Part shown: positions 1 to 7,446 of the stretch, in pieces
Layout: the number at the start of each line of letters is the position of its first letter
Position numbering within the stretch: position 1 is the stretch's first letter
Source of the DNA: Rhodoferax sp.
GTDB taxonomy: Bacteria; Pseudomonadota; Gammaproteobacteria; Burkholderiales; Burkholderiaceae_C
DNA length: 36,255 bases
NCBI GenBank assembly: GCA_011391545.1
Contig: JAABQI010000022.1
Coordinates: forward strand, 1-36,255
Reading direction: 5' to 3'
Notes under the pieces: model-generated
The model's database searches: none
What the model saw: the letters and a program-made list of their open reading frames with translations, nothing else
What the model was told of the DNA's origin: nothing
Translations under genes and position numbers: made by a program

Positions 1-14
1 CGCTCTTCCGATCT
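1..14 (+). other. Residual Illumina adapter end
   Basis: The first 14 bases, CGCTCTTCCGATCT, are identical to the 3' end of the common Illumina TruSeq adapter/primer. The ATPase reading frame supports the boundary: the expected codon is GAT of a GDG motif, but it reads TAT because its first base is the last adapter base. This is library sequence left on a contig end, not biology. Confidence 0.93.
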
Positions 15-490
15 ATGGGCTCACGACGGCAAAAGCGGTGGCCAAGCGCTTGGGCATCGACGAAGTGCACGGTGAAGTGAAACCTGCGGACAAACTGATC
101 CTGGTGGAGAAGATGCAAAAGGAAGGACGAGTGGTGGCCATGGCGGGCGACGGCATCAATGATGCGCCGGCGCTGGCCAAGGCCGATGTGGGCATCGCCA
201 TGGGTACGGGCACGGACGTGGCTATGAACAGTGCCCAACTCACGCTGGTGAAGGGCGATTTGCGCGGCATCGCCGTGGCACGCGCGTTGTCGGAAGCAAC
301 GGTCGCCAACATGAAGCAAAACCTGCTGTTTGCGTTGTTTTACAACGCGTTGGCGATCCCGATCGCCGCCGGTGTGTTGTTTCCTCTAACCGGATGGCTG
401 TTGTCGCCCATGATCGCCGCACTGACCATGAGCTTCAGTTCTGTGTCTGTGATCGGGAATGCACTTCGCCTGCGACGCAGCAAGGTCTGA
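15..490 (+). CDS. copA: Copper-translocating P-type ATPase, C-terminal fragment
   Basis: This is the last ~158 residues of a P1B-type ATPase that pumps Cu+ out of the cytoplasm; the 5' part lies outside the contig. Visible are the end of the P domain with the hinge motif [10 protein letters not shown], the following [11 protein letters not shown] segment, and the last two membrane helices. Helix 7 carries the YN pair ([12 protein letters not shown]) and helix 8 the MxxSS pattern ([16 protein letters not shown]), which together mark Cu+ specificity in this family. The frame is open from base 15 and ends at TGA 488-490. The GTG at 38 is internal, not a start. Metal-binding N-terminal domains, if any, cannot be seen. 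Confidence 0.9.
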
Positions 491-689
491 TGCCAATGTT
501 GCCAGGCCATTGCCGGCAGTCAAGGCACCACAGCGACTGCTCGGACTGCACGATCCTGACGCCCGATTCACCCGCCAACGTGGACTCGAGCAAATGGTGG
601 GCGACGCGCTGCATGGACTGCGGACCTGGCGCTTAGCCTTGGATCAATCACCGGATGTGCGCGACGCCGGTGCAAATTGAAAGAAATTG
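491..689. other. Intergenic, no gene recognised
   Basis: About 200 bases between the ATPase and the tspO-like gene. A plus-strand frame ending at 680 stays open and encodes a plausible-looking hydrophilic tail (around residues DPDARFTRQRGLEQMVGDAL), which could be the remnant of a lost gene. I cannot assign it to a family, and no start or ribosome site supports it. Confidence 0.4.
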
Positions 690-1088
690 ATGAACGACTC
701 TGCCAACTGGTACGCCAGCCTTGTAAAACCTTTTTTCTCCCCGCCTGCCTGGATTTTCGGGCCGGTGTGGTCGGTGCTTTACGTGGTGATCGCCATCAGT
801 TTTGGCTATGTTCTGTACTTGGCGTTCAAAAAGCGAATTGGCTGGGAAATTTTTCTGCCATTTGGCCTGAACCTGGTGTTCAATGCCGCCTTCACCCCGC
901 TGCAGTTTGGTCTGAAAAACAACGGGCTGGCTGCCGTGGACATCTTGCTGGTGCTGGCTACGCTGGTGTGGGCTCTGCGCGCCATTTGGCAACCTGCTCG
1001 CTGGGTCGCACTGGTCAATCTTCCCTATTTGGTGTGGGTGATGTTTGCCACCGTGCTCCAGCTTTCCATCACTTGGTTGAACCTTTGA
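690..1088 (+). CDS. tspO: TspO/MBR family tryptophan-rich membrane protein
   Basis: A 132-residue protein with five predicted membrane helices and many Trp residues. The N-terminus has the family pattern WYASLVKPFFSPPAW followed by FGPVWSVLYV, and the centre has NLVFNAAFTPLQFGLKN, like the conserved W/F-N-x-x-W-x-P-x-F-F region. TspO proteins bind tetrapyrroles and cholesterol-like ligands and modulate porphyrin or stress responses; the ligand here is unknown. Length is somewhat short of the usual 150-160. ATG 690 is preferred over TTG three bases upstream; an A-rich stretch (681-686) lies just before it. The 3' end overlaps the possible tail of a broken gene on the other strand. Confidence 0.85.
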   Translation: MNDSANWYASLVKPFFSPPAWIFGPVWSVLYVVIAISFGYVLYLAFKKRIGWEIFLPFGLNLVFNAAFTPLQFGLKNNGLAAVDILLVLATLVWALRAIWQPARWVALVNLPYLVWVMFATVLQLSITWLNL

Positions 1089-1323
1089 TACGGCATGTCT
1101 AAGACAGGCTGCGGTTGTGCAAAGCGCCGGGCACGCTCGGACCCCGGCTGGACCCGTCCTGCGGTGTGGGACCGCCGCAGCAGCAGGAGCAGCAGTGCCG
1201 CGCCGACGAGGATGCCGACACCCACTGAAAAGGCTGCAGGTTGCTGCCGGCGGGCAGGACCATCACCGGGATCATCAGAGACCAGGCGTTCACGGCGGTG
1301 TGCAGCGCCAGCACCGGCAGCAC
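1025..1323 (-). pseudogene. Frameshifted, 5'-truncated remnant of a CPBP-type intramembrane protease
   Basis: Reading the minus strand, one frame (1323 to about 1220) encodes LPVLALHTAVNAWSLMIPVM and the next frame (about 1220 downward) continues with a hydrophobic helix GILVGAALLLLLLRR. Together they resemble the last conserved segment (HxxxN motif) and final helix of CPBP/Abi-family membrane proteases. A single-base shift near 1214-1225 separates the two halves. The upstream catalytic motifs (EExxxR, FxxxH) are absent, so the gene is truncated at its 5' side. The start and stop given here are approximate. Family assignment rests on one motif and hydropathy. Confidence 0.5.
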
Positions 1324-1372
1324 ACCAGCTTTGGTGCCACCAACGGCTCATTGGTTGAATGCGGTCTGGCCA

Positions 1373-2237
1373 TCATGGCGCGAACTCATGGCTTAGCTGT
1401 GTGACGGCGCCCTTGAAGAAGGTCTTGCGACCTTCCGGCCGCATCCACGCCACCTCGCCTGCAAATGGAACCAACATGCCGCCGCGGGTCTGGTAGTTCG
1501 AGAAGCGGCCTTCCCAAGGTGCCTGGACCATGACTTTTCCCACTATGCCGCCACGCGCCTCGGCGCGAAATGAATCGATCAGGCTGGCGTCGTCGAAACG
1601 GAAGAGCAAGGTCAGCGAGAAGGCACTGTCCTCCAGGGTGGCATTCGCCGAACGATCATCAACGGCCTCCCATTGCACGCCCTGGCTGGGCAGCAGCGCA
1701 GTCGGGGTACCAGACTGCCTCGGCGAAGAAGTAGCGCATGCGCTCACCGCGTGCGATGTCGCCGCCGCCACGCATATCGGCCATGGTGAACAGGCCCACG
1801 ATGGTGGCACGCAGGAGGCCATGGCCAACGATGTAGCTGTCGACCACGCGCACCGTCACGCCCGGCAGCATTGCGATCCGGGCATCCCACAGGAAGCCAG
1901 GGCACCGCGTGGTGACACGCTGTCGCGACGTAAACCGCCGCCACTGATCGCCGGTTGCGGACAGGTTGAAGGTACCGGTCATCTGGATCGTGGCAGCCGT
2001 GACGATGGGCTGGTCTTCGGTGAGCACGGAACGGAAATAGCGCTGTACTGGCACGGGCAGGTGGTCAAGCTCGCTGGCGTCATAGCGCGCATGAGAGGGC
2101 GGCATACGGCCCGTTTCCAGGTGGGCTGTCAACCTTTGCATCGCCTCGGCCCACCGCATCGCGCCGACAGTCGTCAGGCCAACGGCGCCGATCAAGAGCA
2201 CGGCCGCTATTAGAACAAGCCAACTGAACCAGGTCAT
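1373..2237 (-). pseudogene. DUF6544/DUF6920-like membrane-anchored protein, frameshifted
   Basis: Two minus-strand frames join into one protein of about 287 residues. The first (2237 to ~1705) starts MTWFSWLVLI with an N-terminal membrane helix and contains LPVPVQRYFRSVL, PGFLWDARI and VVDSYIVGHG, which resemble a conserved family of uncharacterised proteins. The second (~1705 to 1373) continues from AVWYP into TALLPSQGVQWEAVDD and ends HEFAP-stop. The switch falls in a GGGG run at 1705-1708, where one base too many would break the frame; removing it restores YP-TALLPSQ. An AAGGCGG ribosome site precedes ATG 2237. It may be a sequencing indel rather than a true pseudogene. The DUF number is from memory. 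Confidence 0.65.
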
Positions 2238-2592
2238 GGTGGGTACCGCCTTCTGTGTCGTCAGAGATCATCGGCTCCGTTTGCCAAGAGGACCTCGGCT
2301 GCAGCAAGTGCACGTCGACGATGCTGGCGCAGGGAGCGTGGCCTCAGTGGGTTCGGTCACAGGCAGTGCCCCATACCGGATCATGCCTGTTCGGACAGGC
2401 ATGTTCGTGCGATGCCGAACATGCGAAACACATATCTGAAACCTGGTCAAGGCTGCTTACGTGTAGCGGACTTTCCCCCTGCCATGGTCGGCAATGTGAA
2501 AGGAGCGCCGTCGTGGATGACGGCTAACGGGCGCTGATTTGGACAGTCGCTACGACTCCAGTGGATCGCTTGCAATGGGCCGCTGTAAGTCT
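2238..2592. other. Gene-free stretch, 355 bases
   Basis: No convincing coding frame on either strand; small frames here lack ribosome sites and family resemblance. The stretch contains the overlapping inverted repeats at 2382-2424 and ends at the sodB terminator. Confidence 0.6.
2382..2424. repeat. Two overlapping, mutually exclusive hairpins
   Basis: CATGCCTGT (2382-2390) pairs perfectly with ACAGGCATG (2395-2403) around a TCGG loop. GCATGTTCG (2399-2407) pairs perfectly with CGAACATGC (2416-2424) around an 8-base loop. Bases 2399-2403 belong to both stems, so only one can form at a time. No poly-T follows, so this is not an obvious terminator. Confidence 0.7.
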
Positions 2593-2622
2593 AAAAAAAA
2601 ACCACCCGAAGGTGGCTTTTTT
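2593..2622 (-). terminator. Rho-independent terminator of sodB (bidirectional)
   Basis: CCACC (2602-2606), loop CGAA, GGTGG (2611-2615), flanked by a 9-base A run (2593-2601) and a T run (2617-2622). It lies 20 bases beyond the sodB stop on the minus strand; the A run becomes the U tract there. The A/T flanks would also pair, so it can act in both directions. Confidence 0.85.
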
Positions 2623-2642
2623 ATTTTGAAGCGAACCTTAAC

Positions 2643-3224
2643 TCAGGCAAAGTTGGCTTCGGCAAAACGCCAGTTCACCAGATTGCTCAGGAAAGTTTCA
2701 ACATACTTGGGACGCGCATTACGGTAGTCGATGTAGTAGGCATGTTCCCAGACATCCACGGTCAACAGCGCTGTGTCGCCGGTGGTCAGGGGGGTGCCCG
2801 CCGCACCCATGTTGACGATGTCAACCGAGCCGTCTGCCTTTTTCACCAGCCAGGTCCAGCCGGAACCGAAGTTGCCCACGGCGCTCTTGACAAACGCTTC
2901 CTTGAAAGCGGCATAAGAACCCCACTTGGCGTTGATGGCATCCGCCAGCGCGCCGGTGGGTTCGCCGCCGCCGTTGGGGGTCAGGCAGTTCCAGAAGAAG
3001 GTGTGGTTCCAGATTTGGGCGGCGTTGTTGTAGATGCCACCGCTGGATTTTTTGACGATGGACTCCAGGTCCATGCTTTCGAACTCAGTGCCTTTTTGCA
3101 GGTTGTTGAGGTTCACCACATAAGCGTTGTGGTGCTTGCCATAGTGGTATTCCAGCGTTTCCTTGGAATAGTGGGGTGCCAGGGCATCCATCGCAAAAGG
3201 CAGGGGGGGCAAAGTATGTTCCAT
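2643..3224 (-). CDS. sodB: Superoxide dismutase, iron type
   Basis: A 193-residue cytoplasmic enzyme that converts superoxide to oxygen and hydrogen peroxide. Metal ligands are visible as H27, H74 (in IWNHTFFW), D157 and H161 (in [11 protein letters not shown]). Gln70 in [10 protein letters not shown] is the residue that marks Fe-SODs; Mn enzymes place the equivalent Gln further along. No signal peptide, so cytosolic. The start is ATG 3224: a GAGGA site lies 4 bases upstream, and the protein then begins [10 protein letters not shown] as in known SodB. An in-frame ATG at 3248 would add eight residues without family support. Followed by its own terminator. Confidence 0.96.
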   Translation of the reverse strand: MEHTLPPLPFAMDALAPHYSKETLEYHYGKHHNAYVVNLNNLQKGTEFESMDLESIVKKSSGGIYNNAAQIWNHTFFWNCLTPNGGGEPTGALADAINAKWGSYAAFKEAFVKSAVGNFGSGWTWLVKKADGSVDIVNMGAAGTPLTTGDTALLTVDVWEHAYYIDYRNARPKYVETFLSNLVNWRFAEANFA

Positions 3225-3280
3225 GTGATCCTCGGTGTTGAGTTGCAAAAACGAAATTGTAAAAACTTTCAGGTGGCAGC

Positions 3281-4558
3281 TTACACCACTCTCAAATCAA
3301 CCGTGCCATCAACAAGGGTAGCGGTAAGAGCCTGGCCTGGCGCAGTCTGCCGGACGCTGGCAACGGTATTGCCCTGATCGTCGGACAACATGGCATAGCC
3401 CCGAGCCAGCACCAGATGCGGGTCGAGCAGGTTCAGCCTCAAACTGGCCCGCTCCAGCCGCTGCGCCTGCTGTTGCCAGGCGCGCTGCAGTGCAGTGGGC
3501 AATTGGGCCGCGACGCGTTGGTGCTGCTGTTCTTTTTGCTGAAGGAAATGGCGTGCCGCGCTTTGCAGGCCGTGGGCACTGGCCGCCAGGCGCAGGCGCT
3601 GGTTGGCCAGGCGATCAGACGGTCGCCCCAGGCGCGCGACAGCCCGGTCCAGCCGCTGGCCCTGACGGTCAAGCTGGCGTAGCACCGCGTCACTCAGGCG
3701 CCGCTGGGCCTGGTCCAGCACGCCCATCCAGGCCTCGCGCGGCTGCGCCACCAGTTCGGCAGCGGCGGTGGGGGTGGGCGCGCGCAGGTCGGCACAGAAG
3801 TCGGCAATGGTGAAGTCGGTCTCGTGACCCACGCCGCAAATGATCGGTACCGGGCTTTGAACCATCAGCCGGGCCAGTGCTTCGTCGTTGAAGGCCCACA
3901 GGTCTTCCAGAGCACCGCCGCCGCGCACCAGCAATATGACGTCGATCGGCTGGGTCTTGAGCTGGTACAAGGCTGACAGCGCTGCCCGCAACTCGGCGGG
4001 GGCGTTGACCCCCTGCACCGAGGCCGGGGCCAGCACCACCGGAATATGCGGCACGCGCCGCTGCAAAGCGGTCACCACATCATGCAATGCCGCCGCGCCG
4101 AGCGAGGTCACCAAACCAATGGCACGCGGCATCACGGGCAAGGCCCGTTTGCGGCTCGGGTCAAACAACCCTTGCGCTTCCAACTTGGCCTTGAGCTTGA
4201 GAAACTCCTCAAACAAACTGCCCTGGCCAGCGCGACGCATGCCTTCCACGATCAATTGAAGGTCACCACGCGGCTCATACACACCCAGGCGCCCTTGCAC
4301 TTCGACCAGTTCGCCATCGCGCGGCGCAAAGTCAAGACCACTGGCGGCACGCTTGAACATGGCACAGCGCAGTTGTCCAGAGGCATCCTTGAGCGAGAAA
4401 TAGCAATGGCCACTGGCAGCGCGTGAAAACCCGGACAGCTCACCGCGCACGGTCACCGGGTTGAAGCGGGCCTGCAGCGCATCGGCAATGGCCCGGCACA
4501 GCGCTCCTACCGTCCAGACAGCACCAGAGCCAGGTGTAAAAGACGGCTCAGCGATCAT
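3281..4558 (-). CDS. xseA: Exodeoxyribonuclease VII large subunit
   Basis: A 425-residue subunit of the nuclease that degrades single-stranded DNA from either end and works with XseB. The N-terminal OB-fold is visible as [18 protein letters not shown] then [22 protein letters not shown] (about residues 15-60). The catalytic core contains [21 protein letters not shown], the [18 protein letters not shown] segment and [29 protein letters not shown] (about residues 140-275). A long helical, Gln/Arg-rich coiled-coil region follows, ending with [13 protein letters not shown]. The length is typical. It sits upstream of sodB on the same strand with a 56-base gap; xseB is not here. Confidence 0.96.
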   Translation of the reverse strand: MIAEPSFTPGSGAVWTVGALCRAIADALQARFNPVTVRGELSGFSRAASGHCYFSLKDASGQLRCAMFKRAASGLDFAPRDGELVEVQGRLGVYEPRGDLQLIVEGMRRAGQGSLFEEFLKLKAKLEAQGLFDPSRKRALPVMPRAIGLVTSLGAAALHDVVTALQRRVPHIPVVLAPASVQGVNAPAELRAALSALYQLKTQPIDVILLVRGGGALEDLWAFNDEALARLMVQSPVPIICGVGHETDFTIADFCADLRAPTPTAAAELVAQPREAWMGVLDQAQRRLSDAVLRQLDRQGQRLDRAVARLGRPSDRLANQRLRLAASAHGLQSAARHFLQQKEQQHQRVAAQLPTALQRAWQQQAQRLERASLRLNLLDPHLVLARGYAMLSDDQGNTVASVRQTAPGQALTATLVDGTVDLRVV

Positions 4559-4831
4559 GCCAAAGCACCCGGCGCTAGCAACACGATAGTGAATTGCCCA
4601 CAGTTTGGCGCAGGCACCCGAAATGCAAAAAAGCTAGCAGCCGTGTGAGTTTTTTCGTTGAATAGCATTGATTTAATTGAGTTTTTTTCTGCCTAAATTG
4701 TAATCAATGTGTTACACACCAAAACTTGCTTCAGCAGAGGATGGATATTAGGGTAATTACTCACAAAGTTATCCACAGGCATTGTGATCATTCCACAAAG
4801 GATGCCTTGCCCACTTGGACTGGCACAGATG
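4559..4831. other. AT-rich intergenic region
   Basis: This 273-base gap separates the cyclase end from the xseA start, both on the minus strand, so it should hold the xseA promoter. It is clearly more AT-rich than its surroundings between 4620 and 4800. It contains a perfect DnaA-box-like 9-mer at 4769. No coding frame is convincing. Confidence 0.5.
4769..4777 (+). promoter_or_regulatory. Consensus DnaA box
   Basis: TTATCCACA at 4769-4777 is the exact high-affinity DnaA consensus, in an AT-rich gap. A weaker relative, TTCCACAAA, lies at 4791-4799. Only one perfect box is present and no dnaA, dnaN or parAB genes are near, so it is not evidence of an origin; DnaA could act here as a regulator or the match may be chance. 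Confidence 0.4.
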
Positions 4832-6412
4832 CTACAGCTTGGGCAGCACTTCAGTCACGGCATAGGTCGCGATGTCCATCAGTTTGGCATGGCGCGGGTC
4901 GGTGCTGGACAGCAGCGTCGACACCTGAACATAGGAGTTGTTGACAAATACTTTTCCTTCGGGCGCGTCGCGCTCCACGCCGTAGCGGATTTTTGAACGT
5001 TCGGTGACGGACAGCTTGCTGATCAGCCCCTTGGTGGCCCATATCTTGCCAAAGCGGGCCAGGTCAGACAAGCGGCCACAGATATTGATGGTTTCACCCA
5101 GCACCACCAGTTCAAAGTTAGTGTTGGTCCTGAACGTGCCCAGCCATTCTTCACCCTCGCTCAAGCCAATGTTCATGTACAAGGGGTTGGTCCAGCCCTT
5201 GCGCACCATCCATTCGTGGCTGATGTTCTTCATGGTTTCGCGCACCTTGTTGGCGCACAGCACGGCGTTCATCAGGTAATTGCGGTCGGGCTGTGGAAAG
5301 AAGTAATAGACCATGCCGTCACCCGTGTGTTTGCCATAGGCACCGTAATACTCCCTGAAGATCGGATCCAGCGTGGACCAAATCTGGTTGATCAATTGAA
5401 AATAGTCTTCTGGCGGCAACTCGGAGCAGATACGTACCGAGTTTTGCAGGTCGGCCACCATCACGGCCAGCGGCGTCAGCACCGGCAGGCGCTGGCTGAG
5501 CAGGCCGCGAATGAACGAGTCGCGCCGCGACACACAGTTCAGCAGTTGGTTCACATCCTGCTTTTCCGGCACATAAACAATCAACACGCCTTCGCGAAAG
5601 CTCAATGCCACCACCTGGCAGGGGCCGATCTCCGGGTCGGGATGAACCAGGCCGACGATGTGCTGGATCCTGTTTTCGGGTTCAGGGCAATGGTCATAAC
5701 AGTCCATCAGCCATTGCCGCTGCGTATCAGCCAGGTTACCCAGGTTCTGGCTGAAGGCCTGGCGCGACAAGCGACTTTTGATGGGTCCCAAATGGGCGTT
5801 GAACAAACTGGCCTGCTCCTGCGGGGGCAAGGTTGCAGCCCATTCCAGGAGGGTGGGCACGATGGAGCGGTCGTTGGCCCGCTCCGGGATCGGGTTGTCG
5901 GCGAAGAACTCTCGTTGGGCCAGCGCGTTGAGCCAGATCAACTGGAACTCGAAGTTGACCATGTAGGCGGGATACGGAATGTTTTCGACCGACACCTGAA
6001 CGGATTCGCTGCGCTGGACAGTGGCTGGCGCCGTCCGTTTTTCAGAAAAAGGTGAACTGCCATTTGGCATGGTGGGCATCGGAGCAGGCCCGGCAGTGGC
6101 AGTTGGCGATGGCGCAGTTGCGGGAGCGGGAGCGGGTTCGGGTGTGGACTGCCTGGATTTGACCGGCTCGGCCTCATCGGCCAGTTGACGCTTGATGTCG
6201 TCCATGCTGACACCAGCGCGCTTGAGTTCTTGAATGTTCTCGATGCGTTCCAGCGCCCAATCCGGGAAATAGCCCAAGGTCGTGGGCGCTTCGCCCGGCG
6301 CTGCCGCTTGCCGTCGCACTTCAGGCCGGGGCAGGAGCCCGACGGCGATGTAATTATTGAGGGTGGCACGCGAAATACCGGCACCTTCAAGCAACGCGAC
6401 GCTGGTTAACAT
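4832..6412 (-). CDS. MerR-type DNA-binding domain fused to class III adenylyl cyclase
   Basis: Numbered from GTG 6424 (530 residues). Residues 5-82 are a MerR-like winged helix: LLEGAGISRATLNNYIAVGLLP, then GYFPDWALERIENIQELKRAGVSMDDIKRQL. Residues 85-140 form a Pro/Ala linker; 143-310 look PAS-like (YPAYMVNFEFQLIWLNALAQ). Residues 318-500 are a nucleotide cyclase catalytic domain. Metal-binding Asp are D325 and D369 (GKHTGDG); K365 occupies the position that selects ATP over GTP; N447 and R451 (INICGR) match the transition-state pair. No membrane segment, so likely cytosolic and on DNA. Prediction: makes cAMP and binds DNA. I prefer ATG 6412, which has GGA 7 bases upstream; GTG 6424 is the alternative. 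It is divergent from a Popeye-like gene across a motif cluster. Confidence 0.85.
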   Translation of the reverse strand: MLTSVALLEGAGISRATLNNYIAVGLLPRPEVRRQAAAPGEAPTTLGYFPDWALERIENIQELKRAGVSMDDIKRQLADEAEPVKSRQSTPEPAPAPATAPSPTATAGPAPMPTMPNGSSPFSEKRTAPATVQRSESVQVSVENIPYPAYMVNFEFQLIWLNALAQREFFADNPIPERANDRSIVPTLLEWAATLPPQEQASLFNAHLGPIKSRLSRQAFSQNLGNLADTQRQWLMDCYDHCPEPENRIQHIVGLVHPDPEIGPCQVVALSFREGVLIVYVPEKQDVNQLLNCVSRRDSFIRGLLSQRLPVLTPLAVMVADLQNSVRICSELPPEDYFQLINQIWSTLDPIFREYYGAYGKHTGDGMVYYFFPQPDRNYLMNAVLCANKVRETMKNISHEWMVRKGWTNPLYMNIGLSEGEEWLGTFRTNTNFELVVLGETINICGRLSDLARFGKIWATKGLISKLSVTERSKIRYGVERDAPEGKVFVNNSYVQVSTLLSSTDPRHAKLMDIATYAVTEVLPKL

Positions 6413-6435
6413 GAGACTATCCACTGCTTTCTTTG

Positions 6436-6646
6436 TTAGACAATTGAACTATATAGATATACAGCTGGATTGCAAGTGTCCAAGCCACAAGACAATCAAT
6501 GCAGACACGCTATGTTGCTTTCCTGCATCAGTTGTCCAACCGGCTTCAACTGTCTAACTTAAATTTAGCAGCTGTCTATCTGATGTTTAGCTGTCCAATT
6601 GCCTGTCCAGATCGTAATGCGACACTCCAGTGCCGATTGCTGGACA
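6436..6646. promoter_or_regulatory. Cluster of eight TGTCYA motifs, probable operator array
   Basis: Eight copies of TGTC(C/T)A lie in 211 bases between the divergent cyclase and Popeye-like genes. Plus-strand copies start at 6477, 6533, 6551, 6573, 6592 and 6604; minus-strand copies cover 6437-6442 and 6641-6646. Five extend to TGTCYAA, and the copy at 6533 sits in the palindrome GTTGTCCAAC. Successive copies at 6533, 6551, 6573 and 6592 are 18, 22 and 19 bases apart, about two helical turns. Chance would give well under one copy. The natural candidate to bind is the MerR domain encoded next door, but that is inference. Confidence 0.6.
6448..6475 (-). promoter_or_regulatory. Possible sigma-70 promoter of the cyclase gene
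   Basis: On the minus strand, TTGCAA (6475-6470) and TATAGT (6453-6448) are spaced by 16 bases and lie upstream of the cyclase start. One TGTCYA copy (6477-6483) abuts the -35 and another (6436-6443) falls at the predicted transcription start. The boxes are assigned by eye. Confidence 0.4.
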
Positions 6647-6696
6647 CCTGAAGCGGCCGCTTAATTGTTTTGGCTTGAATTGCAAGGGGAGACGTT

Positions 6697-7386
6697 TTGA
6701 ATTTTGAACTTGGCTTTTATGACTGGCTGGCTTTCAGTTCCTACGGACTGATTGCGATCTCTTATTCCATGCGGGACATCAAGTGGTTGCGTGTCATCAC
6801 CGTGGTGGCCTGCTTTGTGGACTTGGTGGTTTATTACTTCATCCGCGCTGGACAACCCCTGTGGGTGCAACTGGGAATGAACGTGCTGTTCATCGTGATC
6901 AACCTGTACCAGCTGTATGTGTTGTGGCAAGACCAGCAGGCCGAGGTTTTTCATGGCGAGCAGGCCTGGCTCTACAAGCACGTTTTTCCTTTGCTCTCCC
7001 CCGGCGAATTCAAGCGCCTGCTCAAACTGGGTTCTTGGCGAACGCTCGCGCCGCAGCAGCTTGTGCTGCACAAGGACAGCGTGGTGGAGCAACTGGGGTT
7101 TGTGGTGACCGGACGCCTGGACGCGCTCTGGGGCACCACCGTTTTGAACTCAGTGCCCGCCGGCGGTCTGGTCGGCGAGATCAGCTACCTGACTGGCAAG
7201 ACAGCCTCCGCGGCGGTGGTTGCCGGCCTGGAAACCCGCCTGTTCAGTCTGGCCCACAGCGCGCTGGACAAGCTCAAGGTTGACCACCCTGAACTGCACA
7301 ACAAGGTGCTGTACATCCTGAGCCGCAACCTGATTGAGAAACTGGCCAAATCCAACCAGCAGACCGCAGATTGGGCCACATCCTGA
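6697..7386 (+). CDS. Popeye-like membrane protein with degenerate cNMP-binding domain
   Basis: A 229-residue protein with three hydrophobic helices at about 10-25, 30-48 and 55-77, followed by a cytosolic domain (about 95-215) with a cyclic-nucleotide-binding fold: QLGFVVTGRLDALWG, then GGLVGEISYLTGKTASAAVV. This layout matches the Popeye-domain family, whose animal members bind cAMP. In the phosphate-binding cassette G160-E161 are kept, but the usual Pro-Arg is T169-A170, so binding of a cyclic phosphate may be weak or lost. The TTG start at 6697 has a strong AAGGGGAGA site 4 bases upstream, and no in-frame ATG fits better. It is divergent from the cyclase and convergent with the patatin gene. 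Confidence 0.72.
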   Translation: MNFELGFYDWLAFSSYGLIAISYSMRDIKWLRVITVVACFVDLVVYYFIRAGQPLWVQLGMNVLFIVINLYQLYVLWQDQQAEVFHGEQAWLYKHVFPLLSPGEFKRLLKLGSWRTLAPQQLVLHKDSVVEQLGFVVTGRLDALWGTTVLNSVPAGGLVGEISYLTGKTASAAVVAGLETRLFSLAHSALDKLKVDHPELHNKVLYILSRNLIEKLAKSNQQTADWATS

Positions 7387-7446
7387 CTCTGAGGGTTTTC
7401 AGTTCATCGCAGCGCCATCCGCCGGCACAGTAACCGCCACCGGGAA

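Noticed and set aside
459-680. Possible 73-residue protein between the ATPase and tspO
   Set aside because: It overlaps the ATPase end, has no ribosome site and matches no family I know; at best a gene remnant.
4559-4831. Replication origin suggested by the DnaA box and AT-rich sequence
   Set aside because: Only one perfect box, and none of the usual origin genes are nearby.
6436-6646. Repeated short motifs considered as a CRISPR array
   Set aside because: The repeats are only 6-7 bases, occur in both orientations and have unequal spacing; no cas genes are present.
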